64,000 nucleotides of DNA from Dyella_B sp036746095 (GCF_036746095.1 NZ_DAIOEU010000021.1:3323-67322), one strand, 5' to 3'; shown: positions 9,687 to 19,556, counted from the first letter of the stretch. The notes: generated by a model from the letters alone, not told the origin. Numbers and translations are program-made.

Positions 9687-10874
9687 ATGAACACATCGGT
9701 GGCGATGCAGTTCAAGCGTTCCGAAACGGTGGCCGCGTTGGCCATCGGCTGCGTGGCGCTGCTGGTGCTTGGCCTGCAGCCGGCGCTGCTGGGCGCGCTC
9801 GTGGATCAGCATCGCATCTCGATGGAAGGCGTCGGCATCGTTGCCATGGGCGAAATTTTTTCGCTGGGCGTTGGCACCATCCTGGCCGAGAAGTACCTGC
9901 CGCTGCATCGGCTGCGCACGGTGGCCGTGGTGGCGAGCCTGTTGCTGATCGCCATCGATCTGCTGACGCTGACGGCGCATGGCGATCTTGCCTGCGTGGC
10001 TTGGCGAGTGCTGGCGGGACTGCTGGAAGCGGGCCTGTTCTGGATTGTTACGATGATCATCGTGCGCTCGCCGCAACCGGATCGCCTGGCCGGCGTTTTC
10101 CTTACGCTGCAGACGTGCGTACAAGCGGCAGCCGCCTTGTTGCTAGCGAAAGTATCTGTCGCGTCCTTGGGCTGGGGACAACCCTTCGTCTTGTTGGCGG
10201 TTGTTTGCGTGCTGCCGTTGTTGATCGCATCGCGGCTGCCTGCGCGGCTGGGCGAGCACACGGAAGCGATCCATCCATCGGTGGTTTCATGGACTGGCTT
10301 CTTCGCATTGCTGGTGCCGTTCCTGCATATGAGCGCAGTGGGTGCGCTGTGGGCCTACCTCGAACCGGTAGTGAACGAAGCCGGTGTCGGCATCTCGATC
10401 GATGCCCTCGCATCGCTTGTCTTGGTGATGCAGGTCATCGGTGGTGGGGCAGCATCGCTAACAGTGCGTCGGGGGAAAGTGTCGCAAGCATTGATGGTCA
10501 GCGCGCTGGCGTTCGCTGCTGTCGGCATCGTCATGTATCGCTTGCCTGCGCACAGCACCGTGGCCTTCGCCGTGTCGTGCGCGGTGTTTGGGTTTCTGTG
10601 GTTGTTCCAGATGCCGTTCCATATCCGGCTGGCGTTCGATATCGATCCGCGCGGGCGCATTGCCATGCTGGTGCCGCCGGCACAGTTGGTAGGTACAGGG
10701 TTTGGGCCGTTGGTGACGTCGTTCACCGTACACGGCAACGAAGTGGGGCACGTGCCGTTGCTGGTTGCAGGTTTTGCCACCTGCGTCGTGGTGGCCGTGG
10801 CGTTGGTGAAGCTCGGGGTCCTCACCAGGCACAAGGCGGGTGGAGCTTTATCGGGTGGGGGAGACGTCGGATAA
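9687..10874 (+). CDS. MFS transporter
   Basis: A 395-residue inner-membrane protein with about 12 hydrophobic segments, beginning VAALAIGCVALLVLGLQPALLGAL and ending in a hydrophobic helix near residue 370. A conserved substrate motif is not obvious, so direction and solute are unknown. It starts 9 bases after the aldolase-like gene with a GGGG ribosome-binding site and precedes the TonB receptor by 50 bases, which suggests it carries the receptor's substrate across the inner membrane. Efflux of a product is the alternative. Confidence 0.82.
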   Translation: MNTSVAMQFKRSETVAALAIGCVALLVLGLQPALLGALVDQHRISMEGVGIVAMGEIFSLGVGTILAEKYLPLHRLRTVAVVASLLLIAIDLLTLTAHGDLACVAWRVLAGLLEAGLFWIVTMIIVRSPQPDRLAGVFLTLQTCVQAAAALLLAKVSVASLGWGQPFVLLAVVCVLPLLIASRLPARLGEHTEAIHPSVVSWTGFFALLVPFLHMSAVGALWAYLEPVVNEAGVGISIDALASLVLVMQVIGGGAASLTVRRGKVSQALMVSALAFAAVGIVMYRLPAHSTVAFAVSCAVFGFLWLFQMPFHIRLAFDIDPRGRIAMLVPPAQLVGTGFGPLVTSFTVHGNEVGHVPLLVAGFATCVVVAVALVKLGVLTRHKAGGALSGGGDVG

Positions 10875-10924
10875 ACCAGATGCATCGTGAGAGAGCGCGA
10901 TGCCACGATGGGAGGGGAGTCGAT

Positions 10925-13408
10925 ATGAAGATGCGTCCATGTGTGTTGTCCGTGTGCCTGCGCCAGGTGCTTTACGGCGGAGCGGCATTCTGGTTGTTTG
11001 CAGCAGCGCCGGCCATGGCCGATGGAGCAGGGCAACAGGCCGATGGCAACGCCACGGCAAAAAAGAGCGCGGCAGCCCGGCCGGCAGCGGAAGCCAGCAA
11101 GGCCCAGCAACTGGGCAACATCACGGTCACGGCGCAAAGCCGTACGCAGCAGATGGAGCAGGTGCCGATCGCCTTGCAGATCCTCACCGCGCAGCAGATC
11201 AATACGCAGGCGGCCACGGATCTCAGCAAGATCTCGCTGTTCGTGCCCGGCCTGGTCGTGGATGGCAGCCAACCCACGCAACCGAATTATTCCCTGCGTG
11301 GCATCAGCACCAGCGACTTCGGCATCGGCACCGAATCGGCCGTCGGCGTGTATATCGATGGCGTCTACGCGGCGCGTTCGGGCGGCGCTTTGCTGGCCTT
11401 CAACGACATCGACCGCATCGAAGTACTGAAAGGCCCGCAAGGCACGCTGTTCGGCCGCAACGCCGCCGGCGGCGCGATTTCCATCGTTACCAACGAACCC
11501 ACCGACAAGTTCGAAGGCAAGGTGCTGCTGCGCTATGGCAACGAGGGCGAGCGCTACGAGAGTGCGCTGGTCAATATTCCCCTCAACAAGGACATGGCCC
11601 TGCGCATCAGCGTGCTCGACAACCAGAGCAACGGCTGGATTCGCGACCAGGCCAATGGCCAGCACTACGGTAAGAACGACGACTGGGGCGCCCGCGTGGT
11701 CTATCGCTGGAACATCACCCCGGATACGCGTGTGTTGTGGTCCTGGGATCACGAGCGACTGGACCAGCCGCCGCGCCCGTCCATCGGGCTGGTGCCGCTG
11801 TCCGACGATACCAACCAGCGCCCACCTTTCCCGCCTAGTCCTGCCACGTATCTGAACCCGCTCACCGCACCGCTCTACAACGATGCCATCCAGGCGCGCG
11901 AATGGCGTCATTTCGACGGCTCCACGCTGATCGTCGATCACTCGTTCCCGTGGGGAAGTTTCACGTCCACTACCGCCTGGCGTCACTTCAGCACCTTCAA
12001 CGACGAAGACAATGACGGCACCGATCACATCGTCAGTTACCTCGATACCGCCAACATCGAACGCAACAACAGCTACTACCAGGAGTTCAAGTTGTCCGGC
12101 GACAACGACTTGATGGATTGGGTTTCTGGCGTGAGTTTCTATTCGGAGCAGGCGCGCCAGACCAGCCAGGTCAATACCAATACCAGCAGCCTGGATACGC
12201 TGGCGCAGAACGTCTACGGACTTGGCTTGCCGCTGACCGAGATCACCCAGGGACTGCAAGCCTTTGGCCTGCCATACAGCCTGCTCGGCGACCCATGGCG
12301 CGAGCAGATCAATAACAACGGCAACTTCAAAGCCTATGCCGCTTTCGGCGACGTGATCTGGCACGTGAGCGATCAGTTCGATCTCACCACCGGTTTGCGC
12401 TACACCGAAGACAAGAAAGCCTTCACCTGGTACACCCCGCCGCGCGAAGCGACCGCCTTCGATCAAACCGTAGCCGCGCTCGTATCCAGCGGCATCGTCG
12501 ACCTGCTGCCACCCGAAGCGCAGCAGGCGTTGGGCGCGTTTGGCGGCAACATCATCTTTCCCAATGCCGTGGGCCAATGGGTGCCGACCAGGCACAGCTG
12601 GCACGACTTCAGCCCGCGCGTGGTGGCGAGCTACAAGTTCACGCCCGACCTGATGGCATACATGTCAGCGACCAAGGGATACAAGGCCGGCGGCTACAAC
12701 AGCCTGCAGGTGGGTTCGCTGTATGCGCCGGAGAAGGTCTGGAACTACGAAGGCGGCATCAAGGCGGTGGTCCCGCAATACAACTTGCTGTTCAACGCCT
12801 CGGTCTACTACTACCGCTATTCCAACCTGCAATCGTCCGTGCTCAATCCGAACTTCAATGGTTCGGGCGTACCGTTCTATACGGTGATGACCAGTGACCA
12901 GCATGCGCACGGCCTGGACGTCGAAGCGCAGTGGCAGCCAGTGAAAGCGTTGCGGCTGAACTTCACCAGCGCGTATATCGACAGCACCTATATCCACGGC
13001 ACTTCTACTTCCGGCGTGAGCCTGGATGGCCAGCCGACGGGTGAGCCGACGTTTTCGGCCACGGTGGGTTTTGACTACACATGGTTCGACGTCTACCACG
13101 GCAATCTGGAACTGAACATGCAATACGCCTACCGCGGACGCACGCGCTGCAATGCGGACTCCGGCGTGCAGGGCACTTGTTTTAGCACCCCTCTGTTCAC
13201 GGTTGGCACAGCCACCCAACGCACCGATGCGCGGCTGGATTGGCATACGCCGGACGAGCATTGGGGCGTGGGCGTGTTCGTCAACAACATGTTCAACAAG
13301 CGCTACGTGTTGAGCATCGGCAACGACAGTACCAATGATTTTGGTACGCCGTATGCCACCATCACGCCACCGCGCACGTTTGGGGTGGAGTTGAGGGCGA
13401 AGTTCTAA
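10925..13408 (+). CDS. TonB-dependent receptor of the TetR-controlled cluster
   Basis: An 827-residue outer-membrane receptor. A cationic, hydrophobic signal peptide ends near AAAPAMA (about residue 32); a TonB-box-like NITVTAQSR follows near residue 65; the plug domain includes SLRGISTSDFGIG, VGVYIDGVYAARSGG and the family motif IEVLKGPQGTLFGRNAAGGAISI. A 22-strand barrel ends with an aromatic terminus (VELRAKF). The frame is open for a further 1.4 kb upstream, but that overlaps the transporter and aldolase-like gene; the ATG at 10925 begins the signal peptide and has GGAGGGGAG upstream. As the last gene of the cluster it presumably brings in the cluster's substrate, perhaps an oligomer or chelate too large for porins. 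Confidence 0.9.
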   Translation: MKMRPCVLSVCLRQVLYGGAAFWLFAAAPAMADGAGQQADGNATAKKSAAARPAAEASKAQQLGNITVTAQSRTQQMEQVPIALQILTAQQINTQAATDLSKISLFVPGLVVDGSQPTQPNYSLRGISTSDFGIGTESAVGVYIDGVYAARSGGALLAFNDIDRIEVLKGPQGTLFGRNAAGGAISIVTNEPTDKFEGKVLLRYGNEGERYESALVNIPLNKDMALRISVLDNQSNGWIRDQANGQHYGKNDDWGARVVYRWNITPDTRVLWSWDHERLDQPPRPSIGLVPLSDDTNQRPPFPPSPATYLNPLTAPLYNDAIQAREWRHFDGSTLIVDHSFPWGSFTSTTAWRHFSTFNDEDNDGTDHIVSYLDTANIERNNSYYQEFKLSGDNDLMDWVSGVSFYSEQARQTSQVNTNTSSLDTLAQNVYGLGLPLTEITQGLQAFGLPYSLLGDPWREQINNNGNFKAYAAFGDVIWHVSDQFDLTTGLRYTEDKKAFTWYTPPREATAFDQTVAALVSSGIVDLLPPEAQQALGAFGGNIIFPNAVGQWVPTRHSWHDFSPRVVASYKFTPDLMAYMSATKGYKAGGYNSLQVGSLYAPEKVWNYEGGIKAVVPQYNLLFNASVYYYRYSNLQSSVLNPNFNGSGVPFYTVMTSDQHAHGLDVEAQWQPVKALRLNFTSAYIDSTYIHGTSTSGVSLDGQPTGEPTFSATVGFDYTWFDVYHGNLELNMQYAYRGRTRCNADSGVQGTCFSTPLFTVGTATQRTDARLDWHTPDEHWGVGVFVNNMFNKRYVLSIGNDSTNDFGTPYATITPPRTFGVELRAKF

Positions 13409-13766
13409 GCCTCTTACTCGTCCAGGCTGGGACGAAATCCCAGCTTCGCAAACCACAAAAAAGCTGGGATTTCATCCAACTTATTTGGCCGTCATTCCAG
13501 CGAAAGCGCACTGTCGTCCGGGGAAAATGAAGTTCTTCAGAAATGCGCGGGCATAGCACCCCGCATCGAAAATTTTCCAAGGAAATTCAGTGCCATCAGA
13601 TCGTCATTCCAGCGAAAGCTGGAATCCAGTGCCTTTGCAGATTTTCAAGTCGCTGGATTCCAGCTTTCGCTGGAATGACGTCGTTTTAGCTTTCCTGCAA
13701 GAACGGGGAAAAATTTCCCCGGACCGCAGTGAGCGAAGGCGGGAATGACAGTCGTGTGGTTACGTG
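13409..13766. other. Repeat-rich intergenic region
   Basis: No supportable gene. It holds hairpin GCTGGGA-cgaaa-TCCCAGC at 13426-13444 just after the receptor gene, a further AAGCTGGGAT copy near 13461, an isolated GTCATTCCAGCGAAAGC half-element near 13491, and the long palindrome at 13602-13680 (separate entry). These probably act as transcription or mRNA-stability boundaries between the convergent genes. Confidence 0.6.
13602..13680. repeat. Palindromic GTCATTCCAGC element
   Basis: Perfect 28-base arms (13602-13629 and 13653-13680) begin CGTCATTCCAGCGAAAGCTG and are separated by 23 bases. Each arm itself contains the mini-palindrome CCAGCGAAAGCTGG. Related GTCATTCC(C/G)GC elements occur at 31246-31291 and 53179-53299, so this is a dispersed REP/BIME-like family. 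Confidence 0.75.
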
Positions 13767-14222
13767 TCATATCGCCAAATGCAGAAACTGATTGAAGTCG
13801 CTCTTCTGATAATCAGAAAAAGCTTCGCCATTCACAAATCCGCGCCGGCGATAAAGCGCCAGCGCAGGCTCAAAGGCGTCCCCGCTACCGGTTTCAAGAC
13901 TCAAGCGGCGCAAGCCGCGCTCCCGCGCCTGGCCGATGATGTGTTCCAGCAATGCTGCCGCCACGCCGCGCCGAAGATAATCCGGGTGCGTGCGCATCGA
14001 CTTTATTTCGCCTGACGTGGCATGGAACTGCTTCAGCGCCCCGATGCCGCAGATGTGCTCACCCTGCCATGCGCTCCATACCGTGACGTTGGGCGCTTTC
14101 AACCCGGATAGATCGAGTGCGAAGACCTGCCCCGGCGGCGAGTTGGAGTGCATGCCTGCCAGGTGCAAACGCAAAAGCGCCTGCGTCGCGGTGCTGGAAA
14201 GATCGTCTACCCGAATGTCCAT
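13767..14222 (-). CDS. GNAT-family N-acetyltransferase
   Basis: A 151-residue protein with the GNAT fold: acetyl-CoA-binding motif A reads SMRTHPDYLRRGVAAALLEH (R-R-G-V-A core), followed by GLRRLSLETG and the C-terminal ALALYRRRGFVNGEAF strand-helix. The ATG at 14222 has AGAGAG upstream and is preferred to an upstream in-frame start at 14258. Similar small GNATs acetylate amines or amino acids; the substrate is unknown. It is downstream of and on the same strand as the type I restriction operon, 71 bases away, but probably unrelated in function. Confidence 0.85.
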   Translation of the reverse strand: MDIRVDDLSSTATQALLRLHLAGMHSNSPPGQVFALDLSGLKAPNVTVWSAWQGEHICGIGALKQFHATSGEIKSMRTHPDYLRRGVAAALLEHIIGQARERGLRRLSLETGSGDAFEPALALYRRRGFVNGEAFSDYQKSDFNQFLHLAI

Positions 14223-14293
14223 GCAACTCTCTTTAGTCGTCGATGCTGGCCGTATCACATGGTGACATGGTTTGCTGGCCGATCAGTGTTGCC

Positions 14294-15043
14294 TCAATTT
14301 CTCAGAATCGAATCGACCATATTGTCGAGACGTGCCTTCACACGGCGCCAGTCTGGCATATGTACGTCCAGCAGGCGGTAGAAGGGAGCCTTGTGGTTGC
14401 GGACCTTCAGGTGGCAGAGCTCGTGCAAGAGTACGTAATCGATGCACTCGGTGGGCGCGCCGACCAAGGCAGCATTGAGAACGATGCGCCCTTTCGGCGA
14501 GCAGCTACCCCATTGCCGCATCATCTTTCTGATCGTCAACGGCGGCGTGCCACGAACCCATCGCAGCTGGCCTGCCATGTTGGCAAGCCGCTCGGTCAAG
14601 ACATGCCTGGAGCGATCGCGAAGCCAGCGGTCAAGCTGATCACGAACGGCTTGCGGTGACCGATCGCCAACGTGCACTTCCAGATGGCCGCTACGAAGCC
14701 TGGTGAAGTGGTGGTCTTTGGCGCGAATCACCTTCAGGCGATAGCGTCGCCCGAGATAGAAAACCGTTTCCCCGCTTACATATTCCCTGGGCAGCACCCA
14801 CCGGCGCCGGCTTTCGACCTGCGCAAGCTGGCGGTGAACCCAGCTGAGCCGATGGCCAAGGGCTTCGCGGATCTCCGGGAGGCTTGAGTCCACTGGCGCG
14901 TCGACCAGCACTCTCCCGTCCGGTTCAACGTGGATCGCGATGCTGCGCCGCGTACGCGCAGCAATGCGGCGAATGTCGAAAGCGATCTTGCCATCGCCGT
15001 AAGGGAGGCTGAGCCGCTCGCTCATCCGCGCCTTGGCGTTCAT
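14294..15043 (-). CDS. YgjP-type (DUF45) metallopeptidase-like protein
   Basis: A 249-residue cytoplasmic protein of the YgjP/DUF45 family, related to the M48/SprT zinc-metallopeptidase group. The zinc motif is H207-E-L-C-H211 with a third ligand candidate H217 in VRNHKAPF; WGSCSPKGRIVLN is the family signature. The start overlaps the hsdR stop by 4 bases (ATGA), so it is the last gene of the restriction-modification operon and translationally coupled to hsdR. DUF45 proteins are repeatedly found beside type I restriction genes; proteolytic control of HsdR is a plausible but unproven role. Confidence 0.88.
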   Translation of the reverse strand: MNAKARMSERLSLPYGDGKIAFDIRRIAARTRRSIAIHVEPDGRVLVDAPVDSSLPEIREALGHRLSWVHRQLAQVESRRRWVLPREYVSGETVFYLGRRYRLKVIRAKDHHFTRLRSGHLEVHVGDRSPQAVRDQLDRWLRDRSRHVLTERLANMAGQLRWVRGTPPLTIRKMMRQWGSCSPKGRIVLNAALVGAPTECIDYVLLHELCHLKVRNHKAPFYRLLDVHMPDWRRVKARLDNMVDSILRN

Positions 15044-18000
15044 AAGCGACTGAGTGCGCTACGCACGACCTGCACGATCTGGTCGACCGCAGCGCGCGCG
15101 TTGTCCAGGCCCATCAAGGAAAACAATTTCGGTAGCAGGCGCTGGCGGATGGCCGCTTCTATGCCCTGTGGATTGAGGGAATTCTCGCCCACGGCATCCT
15201 GCACGTTCGTATCGATATCCAGTGCAAGATTGACGAAGCGATCGGTCTCGGCCTCGCCGGGCGAATCCAGGGCGTCGCCCAGCACCAGGTGCAGCACCCC
15301 GTAGTAAGCCCGTGCCCTGGGATGATCCGCAAGGCGCTGGGGAATACCCGGAACCTGCGCGGAGTGAAGTTGTTCCTCGAACTTCTTGAACAGCGCGTAC
15401 TGCTTCAGCGGATGGTCGAACATCGCCTCCGCTTCGGCGATCGCCTGGCGCAACAGTTCGCCGAAAACCTTCTGCGCGTACGGATCGTCGGCGAGCTCCT
15501 GTTCGATCGTCTTGCGCAAGCGCGTCTTGATCAGGTCGGTTTCGTTGCGGGTCTTTTCTTCGGGCCACTCCTCGGGTGTCTCCTTCCGGCCAAGCTCGTG
15601 CACCAGATAAACACCTTGCGGCTCGCGCACTTCCTTGCCGATGACCTGTTTGTCCACCAGGCGCCGGATCTGTTCCTCGTAGAGACTGTAGTCCACCGTC
15701 TCCATGGCGTCCCGGCGTGTCATCTGGCGCAGATCCGAAAAGAATGTCAGGTCACGCTTGTATTGGCGAATCAGGTCTTCAGAAAAATTTTTATCCTCGA
15801 AGAAGCTGCGTGACGCCAGGGCGGTCTGCAGGCACAGGCCGAACTCGGTCAAGGCGGCGGAAAAATCGTCGCGCAGCTTCTGGCGCTGGTCGTACTCGCC
15901 GCCTTCCCCATCGGATACGAATCGCGGGCTGAGCACCTGTCGGAACTGTTCGGTATCGCCGCGGTTCGCCACGCCCTTGAAGAACGACCAGAGCCGTGCA
16001 TGCAGGGCGGGCAAGTGCTTGTACTCCGTGCTGAAAGAGCGATATAGCCCCTCGATATCCGCGACGTCGAAGCCGCCCTGGGTCTGCGCTTCCAGATCCT
16101 GGTATGCGCGGATGGCGGTATCCAGCTCCGGCAGAATGCCGCGGTAATCCACCAGCACGCCGTAGCGTTTCGCATCGTGCAGGCGGTTTACCCGCGCCAC
16201 CGCCTGGATCAGGTTGTGGTCCTTCAATGGCTTGTCGATATAGAGCACGGCGTTGCGCGGCTCGTCGAAACCGGTCAGCAACTTGTCGACCACGATCAGC
16301 AGATCGGGTGCGCCGTCGCTGCCGAAATCCTGGACGACGTCCTTTTCATACTGTTCCGGGTCGAGCTTGCGATCGGTGATCGCCTGCTTCCACCACTTCG
16401 CCACCTCGCCCAGGCTGTCTTCGTCCACCTGGGTATTGCCTTCGCGGGTATCGGGCGGCGACATCACCACCGCACTGCTTACCAGGCCCGTTTCGTCGAG
16501 CGCGCGCTTGTAGCGGATCGCATCCACTTTACTGTCGGTGGCGACCTGGCCTTTCAGTCCAAGATCGAGCTGCTTGATGTTTTGATCGAAATGGCTGGCG
16601 ATGTCCCAGGCGATCAGTTCGATGCGATTGGCCGCACCGTAGATGGCCTGCTTGCTGGCGAACTTCTTTTTCAGGTCCGCGCTTTGCGCTTCCGACAGGC
16701 CGGCCGTGATCTTGTCGAACCAGCGGTTGACGGCGATCTCGTTGACGTCCAGTTCCGGCACGCGCTCCTCGTACAGCAGCGGCGCCACGGTCTCGTCTTC
16801 CACCGCGCGCTGCATGGAATAGGCATGCACGATCGGCCCGAACTTGTTGGCGCTCTTTTCCTGCTTAAGCAGTGGCGTGCCGGTAAAGGCCAGGTAGGCG
16901 GCGTTGGGCAGCGCCTTGCGCATGCGTTCATGGGTCTCGCCGCCATGGCTGCGATGCCCTTCGTCCACCAGCACGATCAGGTTGGCCGAATCGTTATGGC
17001 ACTCCGGCAGCTTGGAGGCCGTGTTGAACTTCTGCACCAGCGAGAAGGTGATGCGCTCGCTGCCATGGCCAATGCGCCGGGCCAGGTCGCGGCCAGTGTT
17101 GGCCTTGCTGCGTTCGCCTTCCTTTTTGGTGGCGATGGCCGAGCCGAACGCGCCGCCGGTGATGAAGTTGCGGGACAACTGCGTTTCCAGATCGATACGG
17201 TCGGTCACGACCACCACGCGGCAGTCCTTCAGCGTCTTATCCAGCAGCAGCGCCTTGGTCAGGAACACCATGGTGAAGCTCTTGCCCGAGCCGGTGGTAT
17301 GCCACAGCACGCCGCCCTCGCGTCCGCCATCCGGGCGGACCTGGCGAATGCGTGCCAGCAGGGCGCGGATACCGAAGAACTGCTGGTAGCGTGCGACGAT
17401 CTTGCCGGTCTTGCGGTCGAACAACACGAAGCCACGCAGGAATTCGAGCAATCGCGTCGGCGTAAGCAGGCCCGCCAACAACCGGTCCTGCTCGGTCGGC
17501 AGGATCGGTTGCGACCAAAGCGCGTCGCACTCGCGGCGCAGCGAAGCCGGCTTGTCCGCCAGCAAGGCGTTGCGTTGTTCCGGCGAAAGCAGCCGGTTTT
17601 TAAAGGCGTGCAGCTGGCCCTCGTCCCATTCCTCTTCGCGCCAGCGCGTCCAGAACTTGGCCGGCGTGAGCGTGGTGCCGTAACGCCCATCGGTCATGCT
17701 GATCGACAGCAACAGCTGCGCATAGGCAAACAGCTGCGGAATCTCATCCTGGCGCTGGTTGCGCAGGTGCTGGCTGATGCCTTCGCTGACCATCTGCTTG
17801 CCGGCATGCCCCGATTCGGGGCGCTTGGCTTCGATCACCACCAGCGGCAGGCCATTGACGTAGGCCACGATATCCGGCGTACGGCGATGCGTGCCTTGCG
17901 CCGAAAGCACCTCGCATTCCTCGGTGACGTCCCAAAGATTGGCTGTGGGTTCGTTCCAGGCAATGATCGGGATCGTGGGCTGATGTTTCTTGCCGTCCGG

Positions 18001-18336
18001 CATGAACTCGGTAACGGTGATGCCCAGTGCCAGCAACTGATACAGGCGTTCGTTGGCGGCCAGCAGGCCATCGCCCAACGGCAGCGACGAGAGATCGCGC
18101 ACGATCTGGTCGATCGCGCTGGGCGAAAGCGGGTAGCTTCGGCCTTTGTACTCGAAGCGGCGGGTTTTCAGTGCTTCGATCAGGCGAGGCTTCAACAATA
18201 CCTCGCGCGTGCTGCCGCGTAGCGCCAACGCTTCGCTGCTGCGGATGTAGCGCCAGCCCAGATTCACCAGCATGTGCAGCGCCGGGATATGTGCACTGAA
18301 CTGTTCGCGGGTATCGGGGGCGGCGCCGTCGTTCAT
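15040..18336 (-). CDS. hsdR: Type I restriction endonuclease subunit R
   Basis: A 1098-residue ATP-dependent translocase and nuclease. The PD-(D/E)xK nuclease site is D155...E169-x-K171 (PDIVAY then VIEAKRPES); helicase motif I is GSGKS at 349-353; motif II is DEGH at 458-461; motif III is AFTGTPLL; the later RecA2 motif is LLTGFDEPRNAVLYID. The C-terminal helical region binds the MS core. The length is normal for the family and no disruption is visible. Its ATG overlaps the hsdS stop by 4 bases and its stop overlaps the YgjP gene, keeping R expression tied to the upstream M and S subunits. Confidence 0.96.
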   Translation of the reverse strand: MNDGAAPDTREQFSAHIPALHMLVNLGWRYIRSSEALALRGSTREVLLKPRLIEALKTRRFEYKGRSYPLSPSAIDQIVRDLSSLPLGDGLLAANERLYQLLALGITVTEFMPDGKKHQPTIPIIAWNEPTANLWDVTEECEVLSAQGTHRRTPDIVAYVNGLPLVVIEAKRPESGHAGKQMVSEGISQHLRNQRQDEIPQLFAYAQLLLSISMTDGRYGTTLTPAKFWTRWREEEWDEGQLHAFKNRLLSPEQRNALLADKPASLRRECDALWSQPILPTEQDRLLAGLLTPTRLLEFLRGFVLFDRKTGKIVARYQQFFGIRALLARIRQVRPDGGREGGVLWHTTGSGKSFTMVFLTKALLLDKTLKDCRVVVVTDRIDLETQLSRNFITGGAFGSAIATKKEGERSKANTGRDLARRIGHGSERITFSLVQKFNTASKLPECHNDSANLIVLVDEGHRSHGGETHERMRKALPNAAYLAFTGTPLLKQEKSANKFGPIVHAYSMQRAVEDETVAPLLYEERVPELDVNEIAVNRWFDKITAGLSEAQSADLKKKFASKQAIYGAANRIELIAWDIASHFDQNIKQLDLGLKGQVATDSKVDAIRYKRALDETGLVSSAVVMSPPDTREGNTQVDEDSLGEVAKWWKQAITDRKLDPEQYEKDVVQDFGSDGAPDLLIVVDKLLTGFDEPRNAVLYIDKPLKDHNLIQAVARVNRLHDAKRYGVLVDYRGILPELDTAIRAYQDLEAQTQGGFDVADIEGLYRSFSTEYKHLPALHARLWSFFKGVANRGDTEQFRQVLSPRFVSDGEGGEYDQRQKLRDDFSAALTEFGLCLQTALASRSFFEDKNFSEDLIRQYKRDLTFFSDLRQMTRRDAMETVDYSLYEEQIRRLVDKQVIGKEVREPQGVYLVHELGRKETPEEWPEEKTRNETDLIKTRLRKTIEQELADDPYAQKVFGELLRQAIAEAEAMFDHPLKQYALFKKFEEQLHSAQVPGIPQRLADHPRARAYYGVLHLVLGDALDSPGEAETDRFVNLALDIDTNVQDAVGENSLNPQGIEAAIRQRLLPKLFSLMGLDNARAAVDQIVQVVRSALSRL

Positions 18337-19556
18337 GCCGGTATGGCCTCGGTTTGTACGGGTAGGCGCACTCGGCGTTTGCCAGTGAGGAGTTGTTGCA
18401 TGAGGGCGGACTTTTCCATTTGCAGTTTGCGCAATTGCTGTTTGAGTAGCTCGATTTCTCTATCCATATGCGTAAGCACATCATCGATGGCTTTTTGTTC
18501 CATCATTGGTGGCAGAGGGATATGCAATTTTTTGAATTCGTTCCAGCGTAAACTTCCGCGACGATCCACAGACGAATTGGTGGATGCTTCAAAAATTTGC
18601 CGAAAGTGCTCCGTTTTCAAGAGACGATACAAATAACCGTCGTGTACCTCATTGGTAGTATTGAACACGGTATACATAGGGCTTACCAAGCCGAAGTCGT
18701 AAAGGTCCTGATAACCGATTGAGCCTTCCTCAATGTGGTTAGTTGCATAGACGAAGGTGCCGCGCGGCACAATCTTGTAAGTCGACAGGTCTTTACTAAA
18801 AACTTGTTTGTTGAAATAGGAAAGCGAATCGACTAAACCTTCGTGTTTGGTGCAGGAAAGTACTGGAAACGGGGCTTCTTCGCTGTGCCGCTTGTTGATT
18901 TCTGAGGCAATCTCTTCAATCTTAGGATAAGACCAGTCCTCTGGAATGGTGCCGTGTGGAGTAGGGCGAAATTTTGCATCGCCAACAAATGAGCGTAGCC
19001 TCCTTTTTCCTGTCAAAACTCGGGCAAGCATCGCCTGCTTTTGCTTGCGGGTTGTTGCCAGTAGGTGCTCAGTCGTAGCGATGGTTTTGTTCCAGATACT
19101 GAATATGCGAACAATTTTGTATTGCTCTTCCAGTGGAGGGATGGCGATCTCGAGTTCTTCAAGCCCTGCCTTCGTAAGTTTGTAACGACCAACACCTTGC
19201 CGTGATAGCACCGATGTAAGGTCGCGATGCATGAACCAATAAAAAAACCAGCTTGCCAAGCATTTTTCGGAATTTACGATTACGTGAGCGTGGTTGTTGA
19301 CGTTTGCTTTTCCATTGAAAAGAATCGTCATAGGTCGTTCTTTAAACTTGAGAAAATGGTCGCCATCTTCACCTATTAACGCGAATTCTTCATCAATTCG
19401 AAAATGGTCGATATAGCCAAGCGCACCTGTTGGTCCAAAGTAGGGGAATGGTCCTTTCATTTTTTCACGCTGCTCAGTGCTTAGCGGGAGGCGCAAATTA
19501 TTTTTGATTGCGCAACATTTTCCAACGGTCGAAAGTTCCCAGCTTTCAGGAAGCAT
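18333..19556 (-). CDS. hsdS: Type I restriction-modification specificity subunit S
   Basis: A 407-residue DNA-recognition subunit with two target-recognition domains. Each half ends in the conserved S-subunit segment, IAIPPLEEQYKIVRIF (about residue 145) and LHIPLPPMMEQKAIDDVL (about residue 355), followed by a long coiled helix; this gives the pseudo-dyad needed to recognise a bipartite asymmetric site. The DNA is visibly AT-richer than the flanking hsdM and hsdR, as expected for rapidly exchanged specificity genes. It overlaps the upstream unknown gene by 11 bases and hsdR by 4. The target sequence cannot be predicted here. Confidence 0.94.
   Translation of the reverse strand: MLPESWELSTVGKCCAIKNNLRLPLSTEQREKMKGPFPYFGPTGALGYIDHFRIDEEFALIGEDGDHFLKFKERPMTILFNGKANVNNHAHVIVNSEKCLASWFFYWFMHRDLTSVLSRQGVGRYKLTKAGLEELEIAIPPLEEQYKIVRIFSIWNKTIATTEHLLATTRKQKQAMLARVLTGKRRLRSFVGDAKFRPTPHGTIPEDWSYPKIEEIASEINKRHSEEAPFPVLSCTKHEGLVDSLSYFNKQVFSKDLSTYKIVPRGTFVYATNHIEEGSIGYQDLYDFGLVSPMYTVFNTTNEVHDGYLYRLLKTEHFRQIFEASTNSSVDRRGSLRWNEFKKLHIPLPPMMEQKAIDDVLTHMDREIELLKQQLRKLQMEKSALMQQLLTGKRRVRLPVQTEAIPA

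Noticed and set aside
9515..10924. Upstream 470-codon extension of the TonB receptor frame
   Set aside because: It overlaps the MFS gene out of frame, is compositionally unlike protein, and the signal peptide with a good ribosome-binding site starts at 10925.
16177..18222. 681-codon + strand open frame over hsdR
   Set aside because: Antisense shadow of hsdR, which carries intact nuclease and helicase motifs.
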